DNA of 64,000 nt from Lapidilactobacillus concavus DSM 17758 (GCF_001435835.1 NZ_AZFX01000036.1:100939-164938), one strand, 5' to 3'; shown: positions 8,299 through 18,349, counted from the first letter of the stretch. The notes: generated by a model not told the origin, from the sequence alone. Program-made: numbers and translations.

Positions 8299-11200
8299 TC
8301 GGATCATCCTCCTTTTGATGACGTAGTGTGTCCAGAATCTCTTTTTTATTCAAAGTTGGGAGTATCCGGTACTGGTTCTCGGGTAACATAGCATCGAACA
8401 TCATGATCGATTTGTAATCCGAATATTTCAGACCAGTTTCCTGATCACTCAGTTTATATGGTGCGATTCGCAATTGACCGGAAAAGATTTCCGTTGCGGC
8501 TTTGATCAATAATTGTCGATTACGTGCCAAAAGCAGCTTTAATTCTTCTTCGCTTACCCCTTGAGCACCGCGCGCCACTTTATACCCGTCTTTCTTGGTA
8601 AATGCGATCGGATAAAGTAAGGAATTTTGCTCAATTGCTTGCGGATCGATGCTCCCCAGGTAGTCCTGGAAATCTTGATCAATCAGAAGCCCTTTATATT
8701 GATGTTCCTTGATCATTTCTGCCTGCGTCTGGATATTAGGCTTATAGTCTAAAGGCTTATCCGCAATGTGTAGGTAAAATGCGCCCACAGGTGCTGCCTG
8801 ATCTAACGTCAGTAATTGGCGGTTATCCGCGACGGTTTGGAGATAGGTTAATAATTGCAATGACAACCCATAATAGGCACGAGTAAAATCAAACTTCTTC
8901 TCGCCAGATTTATAATCAACGATTTGATAAACCGGTTGCTGATCAAACTGCCCTTTGTCAATCCGGTCAATTTTCCCTCGGACCGAGAGTTGTTGATCAC
9001 CATCCAACTGAAATTCTAGCCCAGGCAATCCTTGCTTACCCGCAATCGGTCCAAATTGAACCTCAGTTAGATAAGGCTTCAAGATCGTGTGTGCCGCTTG
9101 TTGGGTCAAGATTGAGGTCATGAATGCACTGGTCTTGCTAAGCTGTCGACGGTAATAATGCATCTGCCCAGGTCCTGTCAGAATTTGATACTGGTTCTCA
9201 TCAAGCAACGTGGTCGTAATCTGAGCGTTGAGTTGAACGAGTTGCTCCGAAGTTAGCGCTTGGGCATCTAGGTGTTGCTCAGCTAAAAGTTTGACAAAGT
9301 GATCGAGATAATCATGGAAGAAAGTCCCGGTATTAGCGGCATCCACGGTGTATTCATCGCGTGGTCGCAACTTCAAACCAAATTTCAAGAAATAATCGTA
9401 AGGATTCATGTAGAAGTTCTCGAGCTGTGAAACCGAACTAAATAGATGTTGGCCGTAAAGTTGGTCAACATTTTCTGGCGTTAATTGAGCGGGCACATTA
9501 TGATAGTTCAGACTCGCCAATAATTGACGATAATGTGTGCCCTGATCAGGATCTGCAGCGAGAAGATCTGCGACCCATTGCCACGCGCGTGGTAGTGGCA
9601 AGTGCGCATTCTGATGACGACGAGCCAACAAGAGCAGTGGTCCAATTACACCGGCTTTAGACGCGGCAAAGTCAAGTAACCGACTTTCTGGTTCTGGATA
9701 ATCATGGATCCTCGTCGTTGGCAAGTTAAAATGTTTCTGGATGCGGTCAACATATGGGGAAAGTTGATTCTCAGGATGACCATCATGATGCTGTGGGTAC
9801 GTAAAGATCAATCGTTGCGTGCTACTCAAAAAAACAGTGCCATAATGCATCGGTTGTTCTGCCGCACGCGCATTTGCTGTCTCGCCTAGCTGAATTGGTC
9901 GCGCCTGTTTCAATAAATATTGATTGATTACCCGACGTTCCTGTTCGTCAATCAATTGCGTTTGCTCAGACTGATCCGGCAAATTATCGCGAGTCGCACC
10001 AATCAGAATAGTGATCCGGTGGCTCTGATCCTGAATCATCCCAACGTTTGACAGCAAGACGGCATCTAACGTGGCGGGAATTTGCGAAAATTCGGTGTTG
10101 TTGAATCCAGCGGTGATCAAATCAATAAATACCGTTAAATCAAACGCTTGATCTCCCCAAATCGTCACGTAATCATCCAATAGACCAATAAAGGCTTGAT
10201 AAGTTTGTTGCGGTTCTTGTGCTAACGATAAATCACCCTGGTCACTGGCGTTTTTTTGCCAGACTTTTAGTTGGTCGATCGTGCCATTTTGGTCTAGGAA
10301 CTGGTATAGCTTCGCCGCAAAATCGGTGGCGGTTTGGACAGCTTTCGCGTCTTCCAACCACCGGCCAAAAATACCAGCCAACCACTGGTGTAAGTTTTCA
10401 ATCGCGGTTATTTTTTGAGCTTGCTGTTCCGTAGGATCTGGTATCGTCTCATCCTGACGATGTGTTAAATAAGGGCCTTGAAGCGTCCATGGTCGGTCTT
10501 TCAACCAAGTTTGACCCTGAATACCGAAACGAATCGCGTAATTTTCGAGCCAATCGAGTTGCTGACGGAAGTCTTCAATTTCTAGATTCGGTGGCAATAA
10601 CAATTCTGTTCGCAACAGCATCAATAAATCCTGTAGACGCAGTGGCCGCTGGGTGATTGCCAGCAACGCCTTGATAAACAACACAAAAGGATGATTAGCC
10701 ATGGGTAACTGCTGATCACTGAAATAAGGAATTTCGTTCTGCTTGAACAAGGCGTCGATTGTCGCAGCATAATCCGGGACGTTATTCGCCAACACGAGGA
10801 AATCTCGATAACGATAATGCTGAAGAGCCACCATTTGACGGATATAATTGGCAACTGCACGAACCTCGCTGGTCAGTGAATCCGCCTGCCAAATTTGAAT
10901 GTTTTGTTTTATTTCTGGAATCGTTGCCTGAGCAGTTGGCAAGGTTGTCGTAGGCTCGCCATTCGTCGATTGGATCCAATAGTCTTCTAAGGCCTGTAAT
11001 GAGCCGCTGACGCGTTTTTTCACAACAGGCTGCCAACTAGCTGTAGGAATCTCTGGAAGGCTGTCAAAGCCTAATTGACGCAGAGTTTTGAGTGAAGCAT
11101 TGAAGTAATAAGATTCTGCACTCGGTGATTCACGCAACGACGGATCCAGATAGAGACTCAGACAAATCGACGCCCCCTGCTGATTCAGCTCACGAATCAG

Positions 11201-11878
11201 CGCCAATTGTTGTTGGTTGAATTCTGGGAACCCCAACAAATAAATGTGAAACTGCGAAAAATCGCGACCAGAAACTTCTGAAAGCAAATAAGCCATTAAT
11301 TGTTCATTGCTGGTAAATTTTTCGGCGATTTCATCTTGATATTTTCCAAAAATAAAGCAGAGTTCTGCTAATTTGGCTGAGGTAGAGCCAGCAACTTGTT
11401 TCTCTACAGCCAGCTGCTCAATCAAGGTTTGCAAATCGGCAACCGTGAAATTCCCCTGCATTAGTTCAGTTAATTGCTCACCCAACTGCTCTAGAAAGCC
11501 GATTCGTCGACTCTCGCCATAAAACAGTGGCAATTCCTGACGATGTCGCTGAAGCAAGTCACTCAGAAACATTGCTTGCGCTGCAGCAGAGAGCTGTGGC
11601 TGTTGGTAACGCGGATCATCGCGCAAAAAATACCACAGTAATCGCGAGAAAGAAAGGATCTGCAATCGGCTACTGGCAATGATGCCCTTGGTCGCCAACC
11701 CTGGATGGTAGTCGGCGAGTTTCGTTAGAATCTGTACTTCGCTATTGAACTTGATATGATTGGGTACCAGACAAATAAACTGTTGCTCCGGGGTGGCAAC
11801 GTAATCATCACTGATCTGTTTAAAAAGCTGTCCTGCAAGATCATCCTGCTGTTTACCGACAATAAATTTTATGGCCAT
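8291..11878 (-). CDS. addB: ATP-dependent nuclease subunit B (AddB/RexB), lacking Fe-S cysteines
   Basis: Partner of AddA; in Bacillus AddB recognises Chi, and its nuclease cuts one strand. The C-terminal nuclease is clear (VRGKIDRIDKG, then YQIVDYKSGEKKFDF near residue 986). Two family hallmarks are missing. The N-terminus (MAIKFIVGKQQDDLAGQL) has no GxxGxGKS loop. The four cysteines that hold a 4Fe-4S cluster in Bacillus AddB are absent: NFYMNPYDYFLKFG stands where ACPF is expected, and TGLKYSDYKSIMMFD replaces the CxxC-C motif. This is the RexB form. The longest frame begins at 11947, but an ATG at 11878 with AAGGAG 9 bases upstream gives the expected N-terminus (1195 residues). Confidence 0.94.
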   Translation of the reverse strand: MAIKFIVGKQQDDLAGQLFKQISDDYVATPEQQFICLVPNHIKFNSEVQILTKLADYHPGLATKGIIASSRLQILSFSRLLWYFLRDDPRYQQPQLSAAAQAMFLSDLLQRHRQELPLFYGESRRIGFLEQLGEQLTELMQGNFTVADLQTLIEQLAVEKQVAGSTSAKLAELCFIFGKYQDEIAEKFTSNEQLMAYLLSEVSGRDFSQFHIYLLGFPEFNQQQLALIRELNQQGASICLSLYLDPSLRESPSAESYYFNASLKTLRQLGFDSLPEIPTASWQPVVKKRVSGSLQALEDYWIQSTNGEPTTTLPTAQATIPEIKQNIQIWQADSLTSEVRAVANYIRQMVALQHYRYRDFLVLANNVPDYAATIDALFKQNEIPYFSDQQLPMANHPFVLFIKALLAITQRPLRLQDLLMLLRTELLLPPNLEIEDFRQQLDWLENYAIRFGIQGQTWLKDRPWTLQGPYLTHRQDETIPDPTEQQAQKITAIENLHQWLAGIFGRWLEDAKAVQTATDFAAKLYQFLDQNGTIDQLKVWQKNASDQGDLSLAQEPQQTYQAFIGLLDDYVTIWGDQAFDLTVFIDLITAGFNNTEFSQIPATLDAVLLSNVGMIQDQSHRITILIGATRDNLPDQSEQTQLIDEQERRVINQYLLKQARPIQLGETANARAAEQPMHYGTVFLSSTQRLIFTYPQHHDGHPENQLSPYVDRIQKHFNLPTTRIHDYPEPESRLLDFAASKAGVIGPLLLLARRHQNAHLPLPRAWQWVADLLAADPDQGTHYRQLLASLNYHNVPAQLTPENVDQLYGQHLFSSVSQLENFYMNPYDYFLKFGLKLRPRDEYTVDAANTGTFFHDYLDHFVKLLAEQHLDAQALTSEQLVQLNAQITTTLLDENQYQILTGPGQMHYYRRQLSKTSAFMTSILTQQAAHTILKPYLTEVQFGPIAGKQGLPGLEFQLDGDQQLSVRGKIDRIDKGQFDQQPVYQIVDYKSGEKKFDFTRAYYGLSLQLLTYLQTVADNRQLLTLDQAAPVGAFYLHIADKPLDYKPNIQTQAEMIKEHQYKGLLIDQDFQDYLGSIDPQAIEQNSLLYPIAFTKKDGYKVARGAQGVSEEELKLLLARNRQLLIKAATEIFSGQLRIAPYKLSDQETGLKYSDYKSIMMFDAMLPENQYRILPTLNKKEILDTLRHQKEDDPNA

Positions 11879-12040
11879 ACGACATCGCTCCTTAACTGAT
11901 AGTTTAGCATGTTTTGGGTGGGGACGGAATGTGAGGTTGGGTCCCATTAAATGAAAGAAGTTATTGATTTCAATCGATTTGCAAAAATCAATCGGTACAA
12001 AATTATTTCTTGTTTGAGTTCAAATGGATATTTACTGAAA

Positions 12041-12070
12041 AACACTCAAACTTGTTTGAGTGTTTTTTTT
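12041..12070 (-). terminator. Intrinsic terminator after the DUF262 gene
   Basis: A perfect 10-bp stem AACACTCAAA/TTTGAGTGTT with a 4-base loop lies just beyond the stop at 12073. It has T-rich tails on both sides, so it can work in either orientation. It insulates the AT-rich DUF262 gene from addB. Confidence 0.85.
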
Positions 12071-12072
12071 CG

Positions 12073-13872
12073 TCACATGTTCAAAAATTTTAGGCGTGTT
12101 TCCTCTGAATCTTCCATTCCAAACATCTCTGTGAAACGTTTATAGTCATTAACTCGCTCATCGGGGATGGCAACGAGAGTCTTTTTTTGTAGCACATCTA
12201 CTTTATTCAAGCCCCAGTCATCAAGCAGATTGAAAAGTTCATCGGAAATACGGATATCTCGCTCACGTATTTCATCAAGTCCCCACTCCTTATGTTCATG
12301 CGAAAGTTCAAGCAACACTTTAACTTTCGATTTTCGATAGCTCTCTTGTTTTTTGGTAAAATAACCATTGCTTGCGGTAATATTTAATTTCTTTTCAAAT
12401 GGTATTTTATTGCCAATATGTTCGACTAGATTTTTAACTTCATTATCTGGATTACTTTGGAAGTAACTTGGCTGCCATTTCTGAGGGAAAATGTGCTCTA
12501 TTTCCCATTTCTCTGGTAACAGTTCTGTTTGATGCTGATAAGCAATCATTTTAAGAATCATTCTAACTGTATTGCGGTGAGCATTTTTAATTTTATCTTT
12601 AAGTTCTTGTTCATCAATCTGATTGAAATCGAATTTTGGGCTCGGCGACTTAATAATTTCTGCATTTAAATTTAAAATTCCCCGCTTAATTGCATTAATC
12701 GTCGGTGTCACAATATAGCGCGCGGAGAGAACAGCCAATAATCTTCGCAAAAACACGAGAAACTTAGCTTCAAATCCAGCTTCCCGATGATAACTCAAAT
12801 AATAGATAACGACTGGGTATTTCCAAAATTCATTGGGATACGATGTCAGTCCATCTAAGACTTGCTGAATTTCAATATTTTCTGACCAAGGTTCGTCGTC
12901 TAAAGCATTTCTATTGTTGATCACAACCCAGAGATTTAAAATCTGATTCAGGTTATTCATGATGTCATTTGAATAAAGACGCTCAAAATGATTTTTCGCA
13001 TAAAACTTACGAATACCTGGAGTTGTTGTATTTCGGTCGTTATCAATTGCTCTTAAATAGAACATGTAATAATAAAATAGTTTTTGAATACTCTCGTTCG
13101 CGTTAGTTGCCTCTTCGTCAAGCTGTTGCCATTTTTCAATGAACGTTTTCTTGCCTAACGCGTCAAGTTGGTTATAAATTTTTGCCTTAAATATGTCGGC
13201 GTCTGACAAGGCTAAGCCACGGTCATTCAGTGTAGAGAAAATTGTTAATGCAGTGTCTTGGGAATCGGCCGTAATCGGCAACAGAATTGCCTTATTGAGA
13301 ATGTTACTAATAAAGCGATAAAAAGATAACGGATCGCTGGTGGCATACTCATCTATAAGGGTCTGAAGTTGGACATAATTTCTAGAATAATTACTTTTTG
13401 ATTTTGGATTGACCACGCCATGAACCAATATATCTTTAAAATCCTGATTTCCATCATCCCCCATTACCCTTGAGCTAATAAGTGCTTGGTCTGTTTTGAC
13501 TTCACCTGTGATATCATCTTGCTCCCAAATAGCTGGCTCAATTTGACTTTTTAAATATGCTGCATCTGTACCACTTTTTTCAAGCTTTGCATAAATTGCA
13601 CGTAACAACAAAAATAACGTCGTGAGCCGTTGTTGACCATCAATGATTTCCTGTTCTTGATTGTCATTCTCGTATGAAACAATGGTTCCCAAAAAATATG
13701 TACTTTCATTATTATCAGCCGTATACTCAACGAGATCATCAAATAGAACTTGTATTTGATCGTCCGTCCAAGCATAAGGGCGTTGGTATTCCGGAATGAC
13801 GAACTTTTTATTTTTACCAGATTCAAGAAGTTGCTTGACACTTTGTTTATTAACTTCAATTGTTGTGGTCAT
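12073..13872 (-). CDS. DUF262/DUF1524 protein, GmrSD-like type IV restriction candidate
   Basis: A 599-residue protein. The N-terminal DUF262 (ParB-like NTPase/nickase fold) has FVIPEYQRPYAWTDDQI near residue 30 and the hallmark IIDGQQRLTTLFLLLRAI near 80. The C-terminal DUF1524 has an HNH-like motif WEIEHIFPQKW near 460. This is the GmrS-GmrD fusion architecture, known from modification-dependent (type IV) restriction of glucosylated or otherwise modified phage DNA. The gene stands alone, with its own terminator and no methylase or specificity partner, and is visibly more AT-rich than addB and mvk on either side, which suggests lateral acquisition. The ATG at 13872 is chosen because AAAGGAG lies about 9 bases upstream; the frame extends 10 codons further. 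Type IV restriction is an inference. Confidence 0.82.
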   Translation of the reverse strand: MTTTIEVNKQSVKQLLESGKNKKFVIPEYQRPYAWTDDQIQVLFDDLVEYTADNNESTYFLGTIVSYENDNQEQEIIDGQQRLTTLFLLLRAIYAKLEKSGTDAAYLKSQIEPAIWEQDDITGEVKTDQALISSRVMGDDGNQDFKDILVHGVVNPKSKSNYSRNYVQLQTLIDEYATSDPLSFYRFISNILNKAILLPITADSQDTALTIFSTLNDRGLALSDADIFKAKIYNQLDALGKKTFIEKWQQLDEEATNANESIQKLFYYYMFYLRAIDNDRNTTTPGIRKFYAKNHFERLYSNDIMNNLNQILNLWVVINNRNALDDEPWSENIEIQQVLDGLTSYPNEFWKYPVVIYYLSYHREAGFEAKFLVFLRRLLAVLSARYIVTPTINAIKRGILNLNAEIIKSPSPKFDFNQIDEQELKDKIKNAHRNTVRMILKMIAYQHQTELLPEKWEIEHIFPQKWQPSYFQSNPDNEVKNLVEHIGNKIPFEKKLNITASNGYFTKKQESYRKSKVKVLLELSHEHKEWGLDEIRERDIRISDELFNLLDDWGLNKVDVLQKKTLVAIPDERVNDYKRFTEMFGMEDSEETRLKFLNM

Positions 13873-14067
13873 TAGTTGTTTCTCCTTTGTCAAAATAAAC
13901 ACTGTAATTATATCATGACCAGCATTTTCAACGTGATAAAAATCGTCTTACAATAAATGAATCTAAGAAGAAAGATTATTCGGCAATCATAGAATAGCCA
14001 AAGTAAATTAAAATTAACTTTATTCACCGTTTTCCCTTTGTTTTTTCTCCAACATTTCTTAAAAAAT

Positions 14068-14096
14068 ACGACAAGTTCGTCAACTTACGGTATGAT
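14068..14096 (+). promoter_or_regulatory. Promoter of the mevalonate operon
   Basis: ACGACA at 14068-14073, a 17-base spacer and TATGAT at 14091-14096, about 30 bases before the mvk ATG. The rest of the 253-base gap after the DUF262 gene shows nothing else I can name. Confidence 0.65.
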
Positions 14097-14125
14097 AGTA
14101 GAAGAATCTAGCAAGGAATGAGAAC

Positions 14126-15094
14126 ATGAAAAAAACAGGTTACGGCGAGAGTCATGCAAAGTTGATCTTGGTGGGTGAGCACGCTGTGGTCTACGGTGTG
14201 ACTGCAATTGCCATCCCGTTAAAGGCCATTCGTGTGCAAGCCACGACAAGCGCGTTGGGTAACGTTCAAAATCAGCTACCTCAAGTAGACTTCAGTTCGG
14301 AATTATATACGGGTTTACTCTCAGACGCGCCGGTCGATTTGCAGAACATTTCGGCGTTAGTACGTGAATTTTTACAACGGTTCGGTCAAACGCTCAAATG
14401 GCCGCAAACTTTACAATTACGCGTCGAGAGTCAGATTCCCTTTGAACGTGGCATGGGTTCGTCAGCTGCAATTGCGACGGCAGTGTTGAAAAGTTTGATA
14501 GACTTTTCAGAGATCACGGTTTCAACTGCCGATTTCAATCAGTTAATCGATTTAGAAGAAACGATTCAGCACGGCAATCCCAGTGGCTTGGATGCCCTTG
14601 TCGTTCAAGCAGATCAGGGTTACTTCTTTCAACGAGGGCAACATTTTGAACCATTGTCGTTGCAACTGCCAGGTTATTTTGTCATCGTCGACAGCGGAAT
14701 CCCTGGTAAGACGGGTGAAGCCTTAAAGGATGTTGCCCAATTACGGGTCGACCAACCCGAGTTATGGCAGCGTCAGATGGACCGGATCTCATTATTGGCA
14801 CCAATGGTCAAGACGTTATTGACCCAGGCATCAACACGTGCGCAACACAAATTTGGTCGACTTCTAACAGAAAATCAGCAAGCCCTTCAACAATTGCAGG
14901 TCAGCACGCCTGAACTCGATCAATTAATTCAAAAGCTTAATGATGCAGGTGCACTCGGTGCAAAGTTAACCGGTGGCGGTCGTGGTGGTTGTGTCTTTGG
15001 CTATTTTGCTGACCTAGCAGCCGCCCAAGCTGCTCAGCAACAGTTTACCGAAAAAACTTGGTTGACTAAGTTAGCTACCGAGTCCTCTGAGTAA
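14126..15094 (+). CDS. mvk: Mevalonate kinase
   Basis: Phosphorylates mevalonate to mevalonate-5-phosphate, the first kinase step toward IPP. A GHMP kinase of 322 residues: KLILVGEHAVVYG at residues ~12-24, the ATP-binding glycine/serine loop ERGMGSSAAIATAV near 112, and C-terminal KLTGGGRGGCVFGY near 280. First gene of a four-gene cluster with mvaD, mvaK2 and fni, all on the plus strand. A ribosome site AAGGAATGAG precedes the ATG. An 89-base gap separates it from mvaD. Confidence 0.96.
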   Translation: MKKTGYGESHAKLILVGEHAVVYGVTAIAIPLKAIRVQATTSALGNVQNQLPQVDFSSELYTGLLSDAPVDLQNISALVREFLQRFGQTLKWPQTLQLRVESQIPFERGMGSSAAIATAVLKSLIDFSEITVSTADFNQLIDLEETIQHGNPSGLDALVVQADQGYFFQRGQHFEPLSLQLPGYFVIVDSGIPGKTGEALKDVAQLRVDQPELWQRQMDRISLLAPMVKTLLTQASTRAQHKFGRLLTENQQALQQLQVSTPELDQLIQKLNDAGALGAKLTGGGRGGCVFGYFADLAAAQAAQQQFTEKTWLTKLATESSE

Positions 15095-15183
15095 TCTGAA
15101 TCATAGGATTAATCGTTAATCGTCATTGATTGAATTTATCGTTGGCTTAAAAAATGGCTAAATTTTGAAACGGAGGTGTTCAT

Positions 15184-16155
15184 ATGAGTCGAGCAAGAGC
15201 TTATACGAACATTGCATTGGTCAAGTATTGGGGAAAACGTGATCCACAGCAAATGTTGCCTTTTAACAGTTCACTGTCCCTTACTTTGGATCAATTTTAT
15301 ACCGAGACGAGCGTCACGTTCGTAGATGATGTTGCGGATCAATTTTACCTTGATGGTGAAGTACAGCCTGTTTCTGCGAAAATCACGCATGTCATTGATC
15401 TCGTACGTGCACAGAGTGGCTTACAGAAGGCGGCGCTGATTCGTTCGGACAACCATGTGCCTAATGCGGCTGGATTGGCCTCCTCGGCATCGGCGTTTGC
15501 GGCATTAGCGCTAGCAGCAAGTACAGCAGCCGGGTTAAAGTTATCGCGCCGAGAATTATCGATATTAGCGCGACATGGATCTGGTTCTGCGAGTCGTTCC
15601 ATTTATGGCGGCTTCGTCGTTTGGCACGCTGGCCAGGATGATCAATCATCTTTTGCTGAACCCGCGATTGCGAACACGGAACAAGTTGACTTCCCTATTG
15701 CCATCCTAGCTGTACTCGTAGATCAGTCACAGAAAAAAGTCTCCTCCAGTGCAGGCATGGCAGCCAGTGTGGCCACCTCTCCTTTCTATCCTGTTTGGGC
15801 ACGCACTGCCGAAGCGGCAATTCCAAAGATGACTGCCGCGATTGCCGCCAAAGCCGTCGATAAAATCGGAGCTTTGGCAGAAACCAATGCGATGCAAATG
15901 CATGCCACGACGTTGAGCGCCGATCCACCCTTCACGTACTTCGAACCCGAGACCCTCCAAATCTGGGAGAAAGCACGTGAAATTCGTAGGAAAGGGTTAA
16001 ATTGTTATGTCACGCTTGACGCCGGCCCTAATCCTAAATTAATATGTCAACTGCAGGATGTTGAAAAAATCATCCATGAATTTCAAAAAGAATTCCCAAA
16101 TCTAACATTTACAAGCTGTCGACCAGGGCCAGGTGCCTATCTGGTCAACGAATAA
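15184..16155 (+). CDS. mvaD: Diphosphomevalonate decarboxylase
   Basis: ATP-dependent decarboxylation of mevalonate diphosphate to isopentenyl diphosphate. The GHMP fold of 323 residues has ALVKYWGKRD near the start, LPFNSSLSLTL, AAGLASSASAFAAL near residue 98, and SGSASRSIYGGFV near 135. All are characteristic of MvaD. A strong ribosome site GGAGG lies 8 bases before the ATG. It sits between mvk and mvaK2, as in other lactobacilli. Confidence 0.97.
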   Translation: MSRARAYTNIALVKYWGKRDPQQMLPFNSSLSLTLDQFYTETSVTFVDDVADQFYLDGEVQPVSAKITHVIDLVRAQSGLQKAALIRSDNHVPNAAGLASSASAFAALALAASTAAGLKLSRRELSILARHGSGSASRSIYGGFVVWHAGQDDQSSFAEPAIANTEQVDFPIAILAVLVDQSQKKVSSSAGMAASVATSPFYPVWARTAEAAIPKMTAAIAAKAVDKIGALAETNAMQMHATTLSADPPFTYFEPETLQIWEKAREIRRKGLNCYVTLDAGPNPKLICQLQDVEKIIHEFQKEFPNLTFTSCRPGPGAYLVNE

Positions 16156-16178
16156 ATTCGAAGGGTCGAATCGATTAA

Positions 16179-17261
16179 ATGATTACTGTTAAAGCGCCAG
16201 GTAAATTGTACATTGCAGGCGAATATGCTGTACTTGAGCCAGGCCATCCAGCAATTCTTGTCGCCTTAGATCGTTTTATCACGGTCACGGTCTTTGAAGC
16301 TGAAAATCAAGGGACGATCAATTCTCAACAGTATGCTGAAACGGATTTTCATTGGCGTCGACAAGGCGATCAAATGGTCTTTGACAACCGTGATAATCCT
16401 TTCCACTACATTCTTGAAGGCATTCGAGTCGTCGAAATGTTGGCACTCGAACAAGACCGCCCTTTGCGGATTTATGATTTAAATATCAACAGTGAACTTG
16501 AGGATCAAGGTGGTCGTAAATTTGGACTTGGCAGTTCCGCCGCGGTGACCGTCGCTACAGTCAAAGCTCTGAGCGAATTTTATCAGTTGGAACTGTCACG
16601 TCTCGATATTTTCAAACTCGCAGCCATCGCCCACTTCAATATTCAGGGTAATGGCTCCTTGGGTGACATCGCTGCCAGCGTTTTTGGTGGTTGGCTTGCT
16701 TTTAGCACGTTTGATAAGGATTGGCTGCGAACAGTATTGAAGAATGACTCCTTGACTCAAGTGCTCGCCAGCGAATGGCCGGGCTTAAAGATTGAGATTC
16801 TTCACGTTCCCGCCGAATTAGAGCTGTTGATTGGTTGGACAGGTTCTCCTGCTTCAACCAGTCGCCTCGTCGATAAGATTACGATTGCCAAGTTTGCCAA
16901 GAAAGATCAGTATCATGAATTTCTCCGCCAGAGCCGTAATTGCGTCCAAAGTATTATTGCGGGAATTCGTAGTCAGAATTTAGCCGCTGTTAAGAGTGGC
17001 ATCCGAGAAAATCGTGCCATTCTACGCCAACTTGGCGCTTTTTCAGGCGTCAATATTGAAACGCCAGAATTGAAACAACTCTGTCAAATTGCGGAGAACT
17101 ATGGTGGAGCTGCCAAGTTTTCCGGTGCCGGTGGTGGTGATTGCGGTATTGTAATCACCGATCGCTATGTTGATCAAGCTCGCCTCATATCCGAATGGGG
17201 CCGCCAGCAAATTGCAACCTTACCACTCGCCGTTTTTGACGCCTCAGAGGCAATCGTATGA
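16179..17261 (+). CDS. mvaK2: Phosphomevalonate kinase
   Basis: Converts phosphomevalonate to diphosphomevalonate, the step between Mvk and MvaD. A 360-residue GHMP kinase with APGKLYIAGEYAVLEPGHPA at the N-terminus, the ATP loop FGLGSSAAVTVATVKAL near residue 116, and KFSGAGGGDCGIVI near 310. Its ribosome site (AAGGGTCG, 12 bases off) is weak. It overlaps the fni start by 4 bases (ATGA), so the two are translationally coupled. Confidence 0.95.
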   Translation: MITVKAPGKLYIAGEYAVLEPGHPAILVALDRFITVTVFEAENQGTINSQQYAETDFHWRRQGDQMVFDNRDNPFHYILEGIRVVEMLALEQDRPLRIYDLNINSELEDQGGRKFGLGSSAAVTVATVKALSEFYQLELSRLDIFKLAAIAHFNIQGNGSLGDIAASVFGGWLAFSTFDKDWLRTVLKNDSLTQVLASEWPGLKIEILHVPAELELLIGWTGSPASTSRLVDKITIAKFAKKDQYHEFLRQSRNCVQSIIAGIRSQNLAAVKSGIRENRAILRQLGAFSGVNIETPELKQLCQIAENYGGAAKFSGAGGGDCGIVITDRYVDQARLISEWGRQQIATLPLAVFDASEAIV

Positions 17262-18349
17262 CCATAAACTCTAAACAAGAACAACGAAAAAAGGAACATT
17301 TAGCCATTGCCGAGCGACTTTATCGGCAGTCAGCGTTTGAACGTGATCAGTTTGCACAAGTGCGTCTGTTGCATCCCGTTCTGCCAGAAACCAATCAAGC
17401 AGCCGTTCATCCTGAACAGCTGCTCTTTAATCGGCCCATCGCCTACCCGATTTATATCAACGCGATGACCGGTGGCGCCGCTGATGCCATGGTGATCAAT
17501 GATAAGCTTGCACAATTAGCGGCTCACTTTAACTTGCCGATGGCCGTTGGCTCGATGAGTATTCTTAAACAACAGCCTGAATTAGCTGACACGTTTACGA
17601 TTGTTCGCGAGCAGAATCCGAACGGCGTTATTTTTGCCAATCTTGGTGCAGATCATGCACCCGAATTTGCTCAAGAAATGATCGACTTGATTCACGCCGA
17701 TGCCTTACAAATTCATCTGAATGCCGCACAAGAATTTGCAATGCCCGAAGGCGATCAAGATTTCCGCTGGATCGATAATTTACGGGCGCTTCAAAGCACC
17801 GTTGGTCAGCAGACCCCCTTGATTGCGAAAGAAGTGGGTTTTGGGATGTCTGCTGCTAGTCAAGCCGCTCTTTTTGACCTTGGTTTCAATTATCTTGATC
17901 TATCGGGGATCAGTCGAACCAACTTTATTGCAATCGAAGATCATCGCCGGCCAACACATTTGGTTTCTGATTATCAGGATTTTGGACTGACCCTGATTGA
18001 AAGCCTGCTTGCTCGACTGAGCCTGCGCCAAACGGTTCAGAAGCAGGCCGCGTTAACCTTCGCAAGTGGTGGTATCCGCACCCCTTGGCAAGCCGTCAAA
18101 GCCTTTGCATTGGGCGCTGATCTTGTGGGCATGTCGGCTTATTTCCTCCATCTCGCGCTGCATCACCCTATCGAAGAAATGATTACGATTTTCCAAGCTT
18201 GGTTAGACGAGCTGAATCAACTTCTGCCTGTCTTCGGCTGCACAAGTGTTGCTGATCTTCGACAGATTGAGTTGATTTTCAGCCCCAATTTAATCAGTTT
18301 TGCCGACCAAATTGGACTCGACTGGCAACAAATTAGAACCAGTCGCTGA
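17258..18349 (+). CDS. fni: Type 2 isopentenyl-diphosphate delta-isomerase
   Basis: FMN/NADPH-dependent interconversion of IPP and DMAPP, completing the isoprenoid precursor route encoded here. A 363-residue TIM barrel: the N-terminal lead-in is followed by PIYINAMTGGA near residue 70, AVGSMSILKQ near 95, DLSGISRTNF near 214, and the FMN phosphate site FASGGIRTPWQAVKAFALGADLVG near 270. Last gene of the operon, with a strong terminator 44 bases downstream. Confidence 0.96.
   Translation: MTINSKQEQRKKEHLAIAERLYRQSAFERDQFAQVRLLHPVLPETNQAAVHPEQLLFNRPIAYPIYINAMTGGAADAMVINDKLAQLAAHFNLPMAVGSMSILKQQPELADTFTIVREQNPNGVIFANLGADHAPEFAQEMIDLIHADALQIHLNAAQEFAMPEGDQDFRWIDNLRALQSTVGQQTPLIAKEVGFGMSAASQAALFDLGFNYLDLSGISRTNFIAIEDHRRPTHLVSDYQDFGLTLIESLLARLSLRQTVQKQAALTFASGGIRTPWQAVKAFALGADLVGMSAYFLHLALHHPIEEMITIFQAWLDELNQLLPVFGCTSVADLRQIELIFSPNLISFADQIGLDWQQIRTSR

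Noticed and set aside
11951..12145. 64-codon plus-strand ORF between addB and the DUF262 gene
   Set aside because: It runs through the terminator hairpin and 70 bases of the DUF262 gene on the other strand, has no ribosome site, and resembles nothing.
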